From assembly GCF_900129745.1 (NCBI RefSeq), contig NZ_FQWS01000001.1, positions 1,054,001 to 1,118,000 on the forward strand: 64,000 nucleotides of DNA. The letters run 5' to 3'. Below the pieces are notes generated by a model. The model saw only the letters and a list, made by a program, of their open reading frames with translations. It made no database searches and was not told the DNA's origin. This stretch comes from Winogradskyella jejuensis (GTDB taxonomy: Bacteria; Bacteroidota; Bacteroidia; Flavobacteriales; Flavobacteriaceae). A program made the translations under genes and the position numbers. Of this stretch, positions 1-8,661 are shown piece after piece (the first letter of the stretch is position 1; the number at the start of each line of letters is the position of its first letter).

Positions 1-798
1 AACATTATTGCTTTTTGAAATTTGAGAAAAAAGTAAAAACGATGCTACTGATGAGAGTAAGATTAATATTTTTATTCTTTTTGACTTAAAAATCAAAATT
101 GAATAAGTCGGTATCGCAAGTAGTGTTAAAAAAATAATTGTTCTTGAGTTTAAAATAATTAAAAAAACAAAGAATACTGCCACTAATGTTAGACTCAAAA
201 CCTTTTTTAAGTATTTGCGACTTTCTTTAACCTCTTTCAGTATCATTAATATACTCAATAAGTAATTAATAGACATATATGTAGGATGCCAATCTTTATA
301 GTCTGACTTACCTATTTCAATAAAAAATCGAATATTAAAAAACTCCTCGGGGTTAGACATAAACTTGCTTAATAAACCTAATCTAAAAACAAAATATAAA
401 AACACTATTATGTTCGATAGTATAAATACTCCTGATATAATGCGAATTACCTTTGGAGGTATTTTTATTGAATAAATAAATATCAATGGTGCTAAAAGGA
501 AAGAGATATTTCTAACTATTATGTCTAATCCTTTTTCCTTCAGTGGAGAATAGCTTAATGAAAATGCTATTACAATGTAAAAAAGTGAATTTATGATTAA
601 TGGTTTAATTCCATAGCTTTTAAAGTTATCTTTAATAACATCCAGTTTAAAAAGTATTGAAAAACTAAATAAGAGTAATATTAATATTGAGATTTTGTTT
701 GTAGTAAGAAGTGGGTAAAAAGAGAGTAATACTAAGATAAAGTAGATAATCTTATCTATTGATTTTTTAAAATTATACCTATTTAAGGTATTTAACAT
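1..798 (-). CDS. O-antigen polymerase/ligase-like membrane protein (partial, C-terminus missing)
   Basis: Reading the minus strand from the ATG at 796-798 gives 266 codons with no stop before the window edge, so the gene is truncated by the window. The product is almost entirely hydrophobic, with repeated segments of about 20 apolar residues starting near residue 15. A polar stretch around residues 160-180 contains DWHPTYMS, which resembles the periplasmic loop of Wzy/WaaL-type proteins. Such proteins polymerise O-antigen repeat units or ligate the glycan to lipid A at the inner membrane. It starts 1 bp before the stop of the upstream phosphoesterase gene, so it belongs to the same operon. 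Whether it is a polymerase or a ligase cannot be told from the half that is visible. Confidence 0.7.
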   Translation of the reverse strand, partial: MLNTLNRYNFKKSIDKIIYFILVLLSFYPLLTTNKISILILLLFSFSILFKLDVIKDNFKSYGIKPLIINSLFYIVIAFSLSYSPLKEKGLDIIVRNISFLLAPLIFIYSIKIPPKVIRIISGVFILSNIIVFLYFVFRLGLLSKFMSNPEEFFNIRFFIEIGKSDYKDWHPTYMSINYLLSILMILKEVKESRKYLKKVLSLTLVAVFFVFLIILNSRTIIFLTLLAIPTYSILIFKSKRIKILILLSSVASFLLFSQISKSNNV

Positions 799-799
799 A

Positions 800-1300
800 C
801 TAAATGTCATTTATTTTTATTAAATCAGTATTCTTGCTTTCAAAATCATAAACGACAAAGGTTGGATTGCCATTCCAGCCCATAACTTCACCAGGGTTGA
901 TAAAGATAGTTTTACTAAACTTTTCAATTTTAGGTTCGTGCGTATGACCGCATAGCACCAAATCGTACTCCCCATTTTTTGCAAGAGATTGGGCATAAAA
1001 TGGGTAGTGTGTCATTACAATTTTTTTCTCATTGACCTTAATTTCTGTATATTCTGGACTTATGATTAAATTTGAAAACTTTGTGTTGGCTAAATTTAGT
1101 ATTGTAAATCTATCTCCATCTCCATTGCCAAAAACACAATAAGTTTTTATACCGCTATCGCCGATTATTTTAGCAGGAATTGGTGAACAAAAATCTCCAC
1201 AAAAAAAAGTCTCCTTAATACCGTTTTCTTTGAAATATTTAAGTGTCTTTTTTAAATTATAAACATTATCATGTACATCAGAGTAAATACCAATTTTCAT
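800..1300 (-). CDS. Metallophosphoesterase, YfcE/MJ0936-like
   Basis: The 166-residue product carries all the metal-binding motifs of the calcineurin-like phosphoesterase fold. These are D8-x-H10 (SDVHDN), GD at 35-36, GNGD at 58-61, H98 in MTHYP and GHTH at 118-121. The fold binds two divalent metals and hydrolyses phosphomonoesters or phosphodiesters. There is no signal peptide, so it should be cytoplasmic. The usual GNHD or GNCD motif reads GNGD here. The gene sits directly downstream of a LicD-family gene and upstream of a polymerase-like gene, which suggests a role in phosphate-containing glycan precursor metabolism. That role is inferred from position only, and the substrate is unknown. 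Confidence 0.85.
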   Translation of the reverse strand: MKIGIYSDVHDNVYNLKKTLKYFKENGIKETFFCGDFCSPIPAKIIGDSGIKTYCVFGNGDGDRFTILNLANTKFSNLIISPEYTEIKVNEKKIVMTHYPFYAQSLAKNGEYDLVLCGHTHEPKIEKFSKTIFINPGEVMGWNGNPTFVVYDFESKNTDLIKINDI

Positions 1301-1306
1301 AGTTTT

Positions 1307-2137
1307 CTATTTTTGCATATATTTTGAGTAGTTGTTATTTAAATCAACAATATATGCGTGAGATGGATATAAATCTTTCACTTCTTGAGAAGGCATTTCC
1401 ATAAACTTATCTCCGTATCTAACTCTTAAATATTCTTCGACACTGTAAAATACTGGAAGTGATAAGGTTTCAAATTTCACATATTTTCCTTCTCCTATTA
1501 AACTTCTTTTGAAAGAAGTTCTTTTAAAAGGAGCTCTTCCAAAAAAATGCCCTATATATTCAGTGTCTTTATTATTTAGTCTCCTTATAAATCTAAGCAA
1601 TATTTTCTTTACGGAACTACTAATCAAAACTTTAGCTAATCTTAATGCTACTATTTTACTTCTGCTTTGGGTTAAATAGCCTTTCTTTGCTAGAGCTTTT
1701 GCATTTACGGCGCGTGCGGCTATATACTGAAGATATCTTAGGGACTTATTTTTATAGGTATTGTTAAGACACATAATGTCTAAAAAAAGACCATGATGCA
1801 TGTCTCTTCCAACCGAATCTTTTTCTATATAGGTTGTATTATTCATTCTTAATTTACTGAAAAAAAGTGGAAATTCTTCAGTATCTTCCTCTTGAAAATA
1901 GTATTGATTCGTGTCCAATTTTTCTTTGACAACTTGCTTAAATCTTGTATAGTTAGCATAATCCATAAAAGTATCATAATCATCGTCCCAAGGTATAAAA
2001 CCTTTATGTCTTATTGCTCCTAAAGCCGTTCCGCCCATTAGGTAATACTCAATGTCATTTTCTTTACAAAAATTATCAAAATATTCAGCTATGACAATTA
2101 GTTTGGAGTGGATACTTTTGAGCTCATTTTCTGTCAT
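1307..2137 (-). CDS. LicD family phosphotransferase-like protein
   Basis: The 276-residue protein shows the LicD signature: GGTALGAIRH at residues 35-44 followed by IPWDDDYDTFM at 48-58. This is a nucleotidyltransferase-like fold with metal-binding aspartates. Characterised members (LicD of Haemophilus and Streptococcus, and the fukutin relatives) move a phospho-alcohol such as phosphocholine or ribitol phosphate from a CDP carrier to a glycan. It lies 1 bp downstream of a deacetylase-like gene and two genes from a TagD-like cytidylyltransferase. A CDP-alcohol donor made next door is therefore a natural guess. The moiety transferred is not shown by the sequence. Confidence 0.85.
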   Translation of the reverse strand: MTENELKSIHSKLIVIAEYFDNFCKENDIEYYLMGGTALGAIRHKGFIPWDDDYDTFMDYANYTRFKQVVKEKLDTNQYYFQEEDTEEFPLFFSKLRMNNTTYIEKDSVGRDMHHGLFLDIMCLNNTYKNKSLRYLQYIAARAVNAKALAKKGYLTQSRSKIVALRLAKVLISSSVKKILLRFIRRLNNKDTEYIGHFFGRAPFKRTSFKRSLIGEGKYVKFETLSLPVFYSVEEYLRVRYGDKFMEMPSQEVKDLYPSHAYIVDLNNNYSKYMQK

Positions 2138-2138
2138 A

Positions 2139-2963
2139 TTATATTTTTTTTGCTAAAAAATAAAATCTACTTAAAAACTTTTTGACTGCGTCGTTTCTTG
2201 ATACTAGCAAAGCCAAAGTTCTTATGAGTTTAAATTTTATTTTGTTCATTGCTGCCGATATTTTAGACTTTTTCCATCTATGGGGATGTGTACTAAAAAT
2301 TACTTTTTTATTATCTTTTAAAAGTCCAATAAAATCTGCCATAGATTTAATTTGAATATCACCTGAATTATTAATGTCATTACTATGAACATTCGATATT
2401 ATTTGGAACTTGAATCCCGCATCAGAAACATATATGTAATCCGATTTTAGTTTTTTTGGTAAATCCACCACTATGTCTAACATATGGCTGAATTCTGAAG
2501 CAATATCTGTATTTCTAAAAAAATCTTTATTAGAACTCCAACCATCTCTAATCATTAACGGATTACCATGAGGACATAAAGTCTCTACAATAAAACCATA
2601 ACTCTCAAAAGCATTAACATAATCTATAAATTCTTTTTTAGCTTTTTTGTAATTGCCGTTATTGGCATCTAAAACGTCATAATGATACGTTACTTCGTGG
2701 CCAAGATTTGCAATCTCCTTTAGTAACATTACATTATCTTTAAGTAAATAACCTTGAACGTAATAGGTGGCTTTTATACCATATTGGGCTTCAATTTTAG
2801 CCATCTTAAGTGCTCTTGAAACATTGGTTTCAACATCATGCTTAAAAATAATCCAATCAGTATCCTGTTCGTTATTCTCAAGTATTTGATTGGCGGTAAT
2901 ACTTTTTTTTATATCAACAGCTGCCCTGCAGATTTTATGAAGCTGTTTGTAAGTAAACTGCAT
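2139..2963 (-). CDS. Polysaccharide deacetylase-like (NodB/CE4-related) protein
   Basis: The 274-residue protein resembles the CE4/NodB homology fold. KHDVE at 41-45 supplies the acidic and histidine pair after a beta strand, GHEVTYHYD at 88-96 supplies two further histidines, and CPHGNPL (130-136) and STHPHR (223-228) look like later conserved loops. CE4 enzymes remove N- or O-acetyl groups from sugars with a bound divalent metal. No signal peptide is visible, so it would act on a cytoplasmic precursor. It sits between the TagD-like and LicD genes with 1-bp gaps. The motifs are divergent from classical chitin or peptidoglycan deacetylases, so activity on an unusual glycan, or loss of activity, is possible. 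Confidence 0.65.
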   Translation of the reverse strand: MQFTYKQLHKICRAAVDIKKSITANQILENNEQDTDWIIFKHDVETNVSRALKMAKIEAQYGIKATYYVQGYLLKDNVMLLKEIANLGHEVTYHYDVLDANNGNYKKAKKEFIDYVNAFESYGFIVETLCPHGNPLMIRDGWSSNKDFFRNTDIASEFSHMLDIVVDLPKKLKSDYIYVSDAGFKFQIISNVHSNDINNSGDIQIKSMADFIGLLKDNKKVIFSTHPHRWKKSKISAAMNKIKFKLIRTLALLVSRNDAVKKFLSRFYFLAKKI

Positions 2964-2964
2964 T

Positions 2965-3390
2965 TTATTTTAATTCGTCCTTTAAAACGGTTCTTAGTTT
3001 TGTTGAGGAAATTTTATTTGTATAAGCAAAAAAATGGACACGGCTATTATGTTTTTTTAGTTCATTTTCAACTTCTTGAAACAAATCATTCCCTTTCCAA
3101 TCATCACCGACAAACATTACGTCGAAATTATACTTTTTAAACGCTTTTATTTTGTCTCTATCGTATTGAATGACAACTTCATCCACATACTTTATAGCCT
3201 TAATTATTTCCATTCTATCGTCTAATGGAATTATTGGCTTTTTTCCCTTGTAAGATTTTACTAATTCATCAGGGCTAACTGCAACTATTAAGTAGTCACA
3301 ATTGTCTTTAGCTTGTTTTAATATATTTAGATGTCCGACATGGAACATGTCAAAAACACCGGCTGTATATCCTATTATTTGTTTTTTCAC
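2965..3390 (-). CDS. Glycerol-3-phosphate cytidylyltransferase-like (TagD family)
   Basis: The 141-residue protein is a small cytidylyltransferase. It has GYTAGVFDMFHVGH at 7-20 with the HxGH nucleotide-binding motif (H17-H20), GDDWKG at 95-100 and a C-terminal KISST at 126-130 in the place of the ISTT signature. Enzymes of this type couple CTP to an alcohol phosphate, giving for example CDP-glycerol in teichoic acid synthesis. The GDDW motif argues for the TagD branch over the RfaE/HldE branch. It neighbours the deacetylase-like and LicD genes, so the CDP-alcohol would plausibly feed LicD. The exact alcohol (glycerol, ethanolamine or another) is not determined. Confidence 0.8.
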   Translation of the reverse strand: MKKQIIGYTAGVFDMFHVGHLNILKQAKDNCDYLIVAVSPDELVKSYKGKKPIIPLDDRMEIIKAIKYVDEVVIQYDRDKIKAFKKYNFDVMFVGDDWKGNDLFQEVENELKKHNSRVHFFAYTNKISSTKLRTVLKDELK

Positions 3391-3396
3391 TTAAGT

Positions 3397-4227
3397 TTAA
3401 TTTGATCTGGTGAAGAGTTTAAAAAAATATTTTCTTAATTTTTCTGTCAGTAAAACCTGAACTATGAATCTAATCGTTACATTAGATAAAAATATTGGCA
3501 AAGATATAATATCTTTTGACAACATAAGTCTTTGAAGTTTGGCTTCACTTTTAAAATATTTAAAGCCTCCCCTTCTCTTATAAAAATTTTCATTAGTTCT
3601 TACCTTTAGTAGCGAAGTTTGGAGATTGTGAAACTTATAATTTCTTAACGCCATACGTATCCACAAATAATAGTCTTCATTACAAAACCAGTCCTTATAA
3701 CCTCCAGAAGCAAGAACATCCTCTTTTTTAAACATGACACTCATTTGATTAAATGGACATCTATATTTCATGTATTTTTTTAATTCTGCATCTGTTTCTG
3801 GCAGTTTTCTTTTGAGAAGTGATGAGTCTGTTTCTTTAGAAAATTCTTCTATTACACCTCCTAAAACACTTACCTCACTGTTTTCTCTAAAGAAACTTAG
3901 CTGTTTTTCAAAACGATTTTCAATACAAATATCATCACTATCCATTAAGGCCACATACTCATAACTACTCAGTTCTAAACCAATGCTTCTAGCATAACCA
4001 TGACCCATATTTTCTTTAAGTCTATGAACTATGATATTCTTGTTGTTTTCCTGAAACGAAACTAAAACCTTTTCTATTTCTTTGGGAATTGGGCCATCTA
4101 CAACAATTATTATTTCGTCTGGCTTAACTGTCTGTTTTACCAAACTCTGAAGAGCAGTATCAAAATGACTAGGGTCATCATTTTTGTATACAGACATTGA
4201 AACTGAAAATTTGGGTAAGCTATCCAT
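3397..4227 (-). CDS. Glycosyltransferase family 2
   Basis: The protein opens with a typical GT-A N-terminus (LPKFSVSMSVYKND) and has the metal-binding DSDD motif at residues 96-99. WFCNEDYYLW further along resembles the ED motif of the catalytic base region. It should add a sugar from a nucleotide-sugar donor to the growing lipid-linked repeat unit on the cytoplasmic face. An upstream ATG at 4255-4257 would add ten residues lying inside the preceding gene. I prefer the ATG at 4225-4227 because family members start just before this first strand. The gene then overlaps the upstream polymerase-like gene by 8 bp. The donor and acceptor sugars are unknown. Confidence 0.88.
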   Translation of the reverse strand: MDSLPKFSVSMSVYKNDDPSHFDTALQSLVKQTVKPDEIIIVVDGPIPKEIEKVLVSFQENNKNIIVHRLKENMGHGYARSIGLELSSYEYVALMDSDDICIENRFEKQLSFFRENSEVSVLGGVIEEFSKETDSSLLKRKLPETDAELKKYMKYRCPFNQMSVMFKKEDVLASGGYKDWFCNEDYYLWIRMALRNYKFHNLQTSLLKVRTNENFYKRRGGFKYFKSEAKLQRLMLSKDIISLPIFLSNVTIRFIVQVLLTEKLRKYFFKLFTRSN

Positions 4228-5473
4228 TAATTGTAATTGAGTTGTTTTTAACTTCACTTTTATAATCTAAATACTTTAGTGCTATAATACTTAAAATCCA
4301 CGCGTCCGGTGGTCCAACTGAACCAATAAATAAGATTTTGAACATAAAGATTAAAATAATATTTTGTGATTCTCTCCCATTTTTCCAGAACTTTTTGAAT
4401 ATACTATAGAGAAATAGTGTAAAAACAAATACACCTAAATATCCCGTATCAAGCACTAAATTGGATATGTAACCGCTTGATCTAGTCGATATTGCTTTTG
4501 AGTTTCCTTTGAATTTAAAATAATTGATTTTGGAAAAATCTACTCCTGTCATGTTAAGTGCTTCTACTGAGGTTTGTCTCCAATATCCTATACCTCCTCC
4601 TAAAGGCTTTTGAGAACTGTATAACCATGATGAATAAATTGAAATTAGTCTCGGCCCTGCTAAATCAACCACCACCATTGTGGCATCTGCAAGATTTTCT
4701 TGTTCTTTTATCTTTTCTAACATTCTTTGAGCTCTTCCTCCACCTCCAAAAACGTCTGCAAAAATAGCCAAAACTATAACTATTATTGATATCTTAATTA
4801 ATTTAATCCTATATACTAGCAAGATAAAAACTGAATATACTCCCAGTGCCATTATAGATTTTAAAACCAAAACTAGGAATGCAAAAAAGGCTATATCATA
4901 AAATGTTTTATTCTTTTTTATAAATACCGCTCTTACGACTATATAGAAAAAAACAAGACTTACACCCGCCCTTGCTGGTTCTGTTGCTAATAGCGTAACA
5001 CCTCTTGACACATGAGACAATGACTCTGAGCTAGATCTGGGGATAAGAAATTTGAATATCGGGTCTAGAAAACCTATTACACCTATAAGTTGAAGTAAGC
5101 CAAGAACTAGTAAGAATATGAATAACTTTTTTACTAATTTAATGGTTTTAAGAGTTAATGTTTCAGAAGTTTGATAAAAAACAACCAAACACAAGCTACT
5201 GTTACAATAAGCAAAAAGAGACCTAACAACTTCAGGTATTCTTAAATCGCTAATGTATATAATGCTTGAATAAAAGACATTAATTAAAAGAATTATTAAA
5301 AATAAAATATAGTAGGCATTAATTTTTCTTTGTCTTACCAATAGCATTGAAGACAAAATTATTCCCCAGGGGAAAACTTCAGCTTCTAGTGTTCCAAACG
5401 TTATTGATGGGAAAAAAAATAACGCTACTACAAAACCTGAGAGTATGTTAAATCCTTTTATTTCTTTGTACAT
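4220..5473 (-). CDS. Wzy-like O-antigen polymerase family membrane protein
   Basis: The 417-residue product has around ten to twelve hydrophobic segments and a polar extracytoplasmic loop near residues 230-320, rich in charged and glycine residues (for example GGGIGYWRQTS). That topology is typical of Wzy polymerases, which join lipid-linked repeat units in the periplasm. Sequence conservation in this family is low, so the call rests on topology and on its place between a flippase gene and a glycosyltransferase gene. It is one of three polymerase or ligase-like proteins in this locus, so it could be a ligase or have another glycan-handling role. Confidence 0.68.
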   Translation of the reverse strand: MYKEIKGFNILSGFVVALFFFPSITFGTLEAEVFPWGIILSSMLLVRQRKINAYYILFLIILLINVFYSSIIYISDLRIPEVVRSLFAYCNSSLCLVVFYQTSETLTLKTIKLVKKLFIFLLVLGLLQLIGVIGFLDPIFKFLIPRSSSESLSHVSRGVTLLATEPARAGVSLVFFYIVVRAVFIKKNKTFYDIAFFAFLVLVLKSIMALGVYSVFILLVYRIKLIKISIIVIVLAIFADVFGGGGRAQRMLEKIKEQENLADATMVVVDLAGPRLISIYSSWLYSSQKPLGGGIGYWRQTSVEALNMTGVDFSKINYFKFKGNSKAISTRSSGYISNLVLDTGYLGVFVFTLFLYSIFKKFWKNGRESQNIILIFMFKILFIGSVGPPDAWILSIIALKYLDYKSEVKNNSITING

Positions 5474-5492
5474 CTCTACTTACTACTAATAA

Positions 5493-6815
5493 TCATAAAA
5501 TATTTTGGTATCGCAATAACATTATAATTAAGTTAATAATTATAAATAAGCTCAAGAAATGTAGTTTTAATTTTACTTTTCTATTGATTGAGAGTGCATA
5601 AAAAAGTATTTCAACTAAAATTGGAATACCAAAAAGTATTGGCCATCTATCAAAATTAAAGTAAAGGATTGCAATAAAAGCTACAGATATTCTTAAAATT
5701 AAAACTATTAAATCTACAAAGAACTTCTTTTTTACAATACCCAAGCCTAATAGGAAATAAAATGATACAGAAGACATTAACCAAACAGGTAATAAAAGTA
5801 AAAAAGTATGTAGTAATAATTTACTGTTTTCAAAAGTCTCTGCTCCAAGCCATGACAAAAAGAAAAAATCAATTTTTTCTAAAAATAAACTAACAAAAAG
5901 ACCCGCTAGAGAAACAAAAATAGTGAGGTGAATATGAAATTTAGCCTGATTAGCTTCTGATATTTGATTACCTGAAATTCTTGGAAAAACCCAAGAGACC
6001 GAAGCTGTTATAATTGTTTTTAATTGATTTAAAACAGATACTGCTATTGCATAATATGCAAAATATTTAAGTCCAAGTAAAGCGCTAACAATCCATTTAT
6101 CTACATGTGAATTAAAAATCAGTATTGTACTAGAGAACCATGCCCACTTGCTGTAGCCTAACATATCTTTAAACTTATTGTAACTAGAGAATCTAAAATG
6201 AAAAATTGGCCCATATCTTTTTTTTAAAAGAAAAAACTGAACTACTAAATAGATAAATGCAGAAATAGATGATATAAAAAAAACAATTCCCACATCTGAA
6301 AAAACGTATACCGTTATAATCTGCGCACTGTATAAAATAAATTTTGAAATAAAAGAATGCTTGGCGAGTTGCTTATAATTTTCGTAAGACTTGTGAAGCG
6401 CAAACAATGCTTGTTCAATTTGCTTTATAAAGAATAGGGGAATAGCATAAGGTAGAATTTTATGAAGATCTGTAACTTTGAAAAATTCCACATAAAAATT
6501 TACACAATAAATAAGATAGTATAAGCCTAAAAATAAAACAGCTAAAAAAATTAAGAAAACCAAGACAGAGCTGAACACTTTCTGTTGATCTTTGTAGTTT
6601 GAATAGCTTTTTGCCTCAGAAATAAATTTTATAATCGTTTCATTTATTCCAAAATTAAAAATTGATAATGAGGCTAATATGCTATTAATTAGTATCCATA
6701 AGCCATATTTTTCAATCCCGACTTGACTTATAAATATTGGTGTTGCAACTACCAAAAGTATTGGAGCAAAAACTACATCTAGCGTCGCATAAATACCATC
6801 CTTAATTGCTTTCAT
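5493..6815 (-). CDS. Wzx-type polysaccharide flippase
   Basis: The 440-residue protein has about twelve to fourteen membrane segments. Its N-terminus (APILLVVATPIFISQVG followed by EKYGLW) matches the start of MOP-superfamily polysaccharide transporters. Wzx flips undecaprenyl-diphosphate-linked repeat units from the cytoplasmic to the periplasmic side for polymerisation. The length is in the usual range of 420-480 residues. Its 5' end overlaps the 3' end of the upstream Wzy-like gene by 14 bp, so the two are probably translated together. This pairing of flippase and polymerase defines the locus as Wzx/Wzy-dependent, not ABC-transporter-dependent. Confidence 0.88.
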   Translation of the reverse strand: MKAIKDGIYATLDVVFAPILLVVATPIFISQVGIEKYGLWILINSILASLSIFNFGINETIIKFISEAKSYSNYKDQQKVFSSVLVFLIFLAVLFLGLYYLIYCVNFYVEFFKVTDLHKILPYAIPLFFIKQIEQALFALHKSYENYKQLAKHSFISKFILYSAQIITVYVFSDVGIVFFISSISAFIYLVVQFFLLKKRYGPIFHFRFSSYNKFKDMLGYSKWAWFSSTILIFNSHVDKWIVSALLGLKYFAYYAIAVSVLNQLKTIITASVSWVFPRISGNQISEANQAKFHIHLTIFVSLAGLFVSLFLEKIDFFFLSWLGAETFENSKLLLHTFLLLLPVWLMSSVSFYFLLGLGIVKKKFFVDLIVLILRISVAFIAILYFNFDRWPILFGIPILVEILFYALSINRKVKLKLHFLSLFIIINLIIMLLRYQNIL

Positions 6816-7992
6816 AAGCGTTTTTTTGTTGGTTAATATACCACACAGTCAATATCAATAGAATCATAACGTTAACGCTGGCTAGTAAATTTCCTGAGAA
6901 AAGAGACCCAAATAAAAGCGATAAAATTAAAAAATAAGTGGTTTTACTCTTTTTATTTAGAAGAAACTTGAAATAAAAAAAGTAACTCAAAAGTCCTAAT
7001 ATGCCAAAAAATAAAAATAAATCAAAAAACTCTAACTCAGCTTTATGTGCGTTGTATAAAGGGAAGCCAAATAAGATAGATTTCAGGCTCTTTTCTTCCA
7101 TAAAATAGGGAATATAATTATCTGTGAGAAGATTATTTCTATGTGATAAAAATGAGCTCCAAAATCCGTCTCTCAAATAAATACCATAAAATAATTCATA
7201 ATAAGTATTGTAGATTTTTAATAGGGTTTTATTAAAAATCAAACCAAGAATTAATGCTAAAGAAGTAATAGAAATAAGAAATCTGTAGTTTTTTATATAT
7301 TTTATAAATAGGAAAAGTAAAAAAAACAAAGAGAAAAAGACTGTTTTCTTTGTCCCAAATAAGAATGAAGAAGTAAAAATTAGTAGGAAACTAACAACAT
7401 TAAATACTGATTTATTCTTAGTAAAATGAAAATATGATAGTACAACAGTAACAAAAAAGATATATCCAATCTCATGATGATATAAGAGCATACCAGAATA
7501 TCCAAATCTATTACCCCGGAAATAAGATTCAAAAAAACTTATATTAAAAACATATCCAATTATAGCACAAATAGAATTAATAGTCATGAAAAACAGAAAG
7601 CTTGATACGGATTTTTCAATGGTTATTAGCTTATTTTTCTGTAATAAATAGATTAAAAATAGTATTGAAACTATACTGCTTAAAAAATAATAGCCATTAT
7701 ACTTAATGTCATCTATATTTAAAAGTCTATAAGATGTTAATTGTGTTATTACATAGGCGATGGACAATAAAATTACCGATATGGTCAGCTCTTTTTTTAC
7801 TTTTTTTATTTCAAGTTTTAGTAATAAAAAAAAAATTAATGAAGATTTAAAAACAATGACATAATTATAAAATAGTTTGTACCCCGTAAAATCCACAATC
7901 ACTTTTACGATAAAATCGTATAAGAAAAAGAATATAAGAATGTAATTAGAAAGAAATTCTCTTAAAGTGGTGGAGATTTTAAATATATTCAT
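6802..7992 (-). CDS. Second Wzy-like polymerase family membrane protein
   Basis: The 396-residue protein is very hydrophobic, with roughly ten to eleven transmembrane segments. A hydrophilic loop around residues 265-315 contains YLRDGFWSSFLSHRNN, as in EpsG/Wzy polymerases that carry arginines in periplasmic loops. The coding sequence is extremely A+T-rich, dominated by F, I, L, K and N codons, as is common for Wzy genes. It lies between the DNRLRE lipoprotein gene and the flippase gene. With a second Wzy-like protein two genes downstream, one of them may have a different role such as ligation. I cannot assign which. Confidence 0.68.
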   Translation of the reverse strand: MNIFKISTTLREFLSNYILIFFFLYDFIVKVIVDFTGYKLFYNYVIVFKSSLIFFLLLKLEIKKVKKELTISVILLSIAYVITQLTSYRLLNIDDIKYNGYYFLSSIVSILFLIYLLQKNKLITIEKSVSSFLFFMTINSICAIIGYVFNISFFESYFRGNRFGYSGMLLYHHEIGYIFFVTVVLSYFHFTKNKSVFNVVSFLLIFTSSFLFGTKKTVFFSLFFLLFLFIKYIKNYRFLISITSLALILGLIFNKTLLKIYNTYYELFYGIYLRDGFWSSFLSHRNNLLTDNYIPYFMEEKSLKSILFGFPLYNAHKAELEFFDLFLFFGILGLLSYFFYFKFLLNKKSKTTYFLILSLLFGSLFSGNLLASVNVMILLILTVWYINQQKNAYESN

Positions 7993-8007
7993 CTGTAACT
8001 TACCTTC

Positions 8008-8661
8008 TTATTCTCTATAGAATACTTCCAATTTAGGCCTTAACTCTTCTTTCTTACTATTACTTGAGTGAAATCTTACTCCTTTATAAGACTTCATTTC
8101 GTCCTCAAGCATAAAAAGGTGGCCATAATTCTTAATTTCTCCAATTAATACTTTATTAACATAATCCGTCACATCTATCTTATAGTTTTGATATTTTTCT
8201 TGAGGGGCCATATAAGTCTTTTTTGATTTCTCTCTAAGGGCGGGTTGATTTTCCCAATTCACATCTCTACTAACCCACAATTCATTTATTTCATAACTCA
8301 TAAAAGAGTTGTTTTTTCCAAAATGACCCGGTTCCAAAGCATATAGATATATAAAAGCAGAATCAACAACTGTTTTGTCTGGAATTGTTCTAAAACCAAA
8401 CCTAATTAAAAACCTTTGGTCATTTGGTATAGAGTCATTTACTGATAGTGACAACATGTGTAACTTGTCAGATCCTGAAAAACTTGTTTTTGGATTTCCA
8501 TGACTGATAAATGCGTCCTTCCCTGTAATTTCGTTTGGCCGAAACGACCATTTTTTTATTTCTTTGTTACAACTTAATAAAAAGAAAAGTGTGAGAAGGA
8601 AAAGGAAATTTTGTTTCCTGTGTCCAATCAGAAAATCGATAGTAAATTTGATTTTTTTCAT
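8008..8661 (-). CDS. DNRLRE domain-containing lipoprotein
   Basis: After a hydrophobic signal segment (residues 19-30) a lipobox LLSC places the lipidated cysteine at residue 31, so the mature protein is membrane-anchored. The rest, about 185 residues, fits a single DNRLRE module. A strand carrying RFLIRFGF comes first, then SAFIYLYALEPG, WVSRDVNWENQPA, an IDVTDYV strand and a closing GVRFHSSNSKKEELRPKLEVFY segment. DNRLRE domains are jelly-roll-like modules of secreted surface proteins, often next to carbohydrate-active domains. Finding one alone as a lipoprotein inside a glycan assembly operon is unusual. It might bind or retain the exported polysaccharide, which is inference only. The start overlaps the preceding stop by 1 bp. 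Confidence 0.75.
   Translation of the reverse strand: MKKIKFTIDFLIGHRKQNFLFLLTLFFLLSCNKEIKKWSFRPNEITGKDAFISHGNPKTSFSGSDKLHMLSLSVNDSIPNDQRFLIRFGFRTIPDKTVVDSAFIYLYALEPGHFGKNNSFMSYEINELWVSRDVNWENQPALREKSKKTYMAPQEKYQNYKIDVTDYVNKVLIGEIKNYGHLFMLEDEMKSYKGVRFHSSNSKKEELRPKLEVFYRE

Noticed and set aside
2838..3140. Plus-strand frame of 100 codons over the deacetylase-like and TagD-like genes
   Set aside because: It lies antisense to two well-supported minus-strand genes, has no recognisable motif and crosses a gene boundary.
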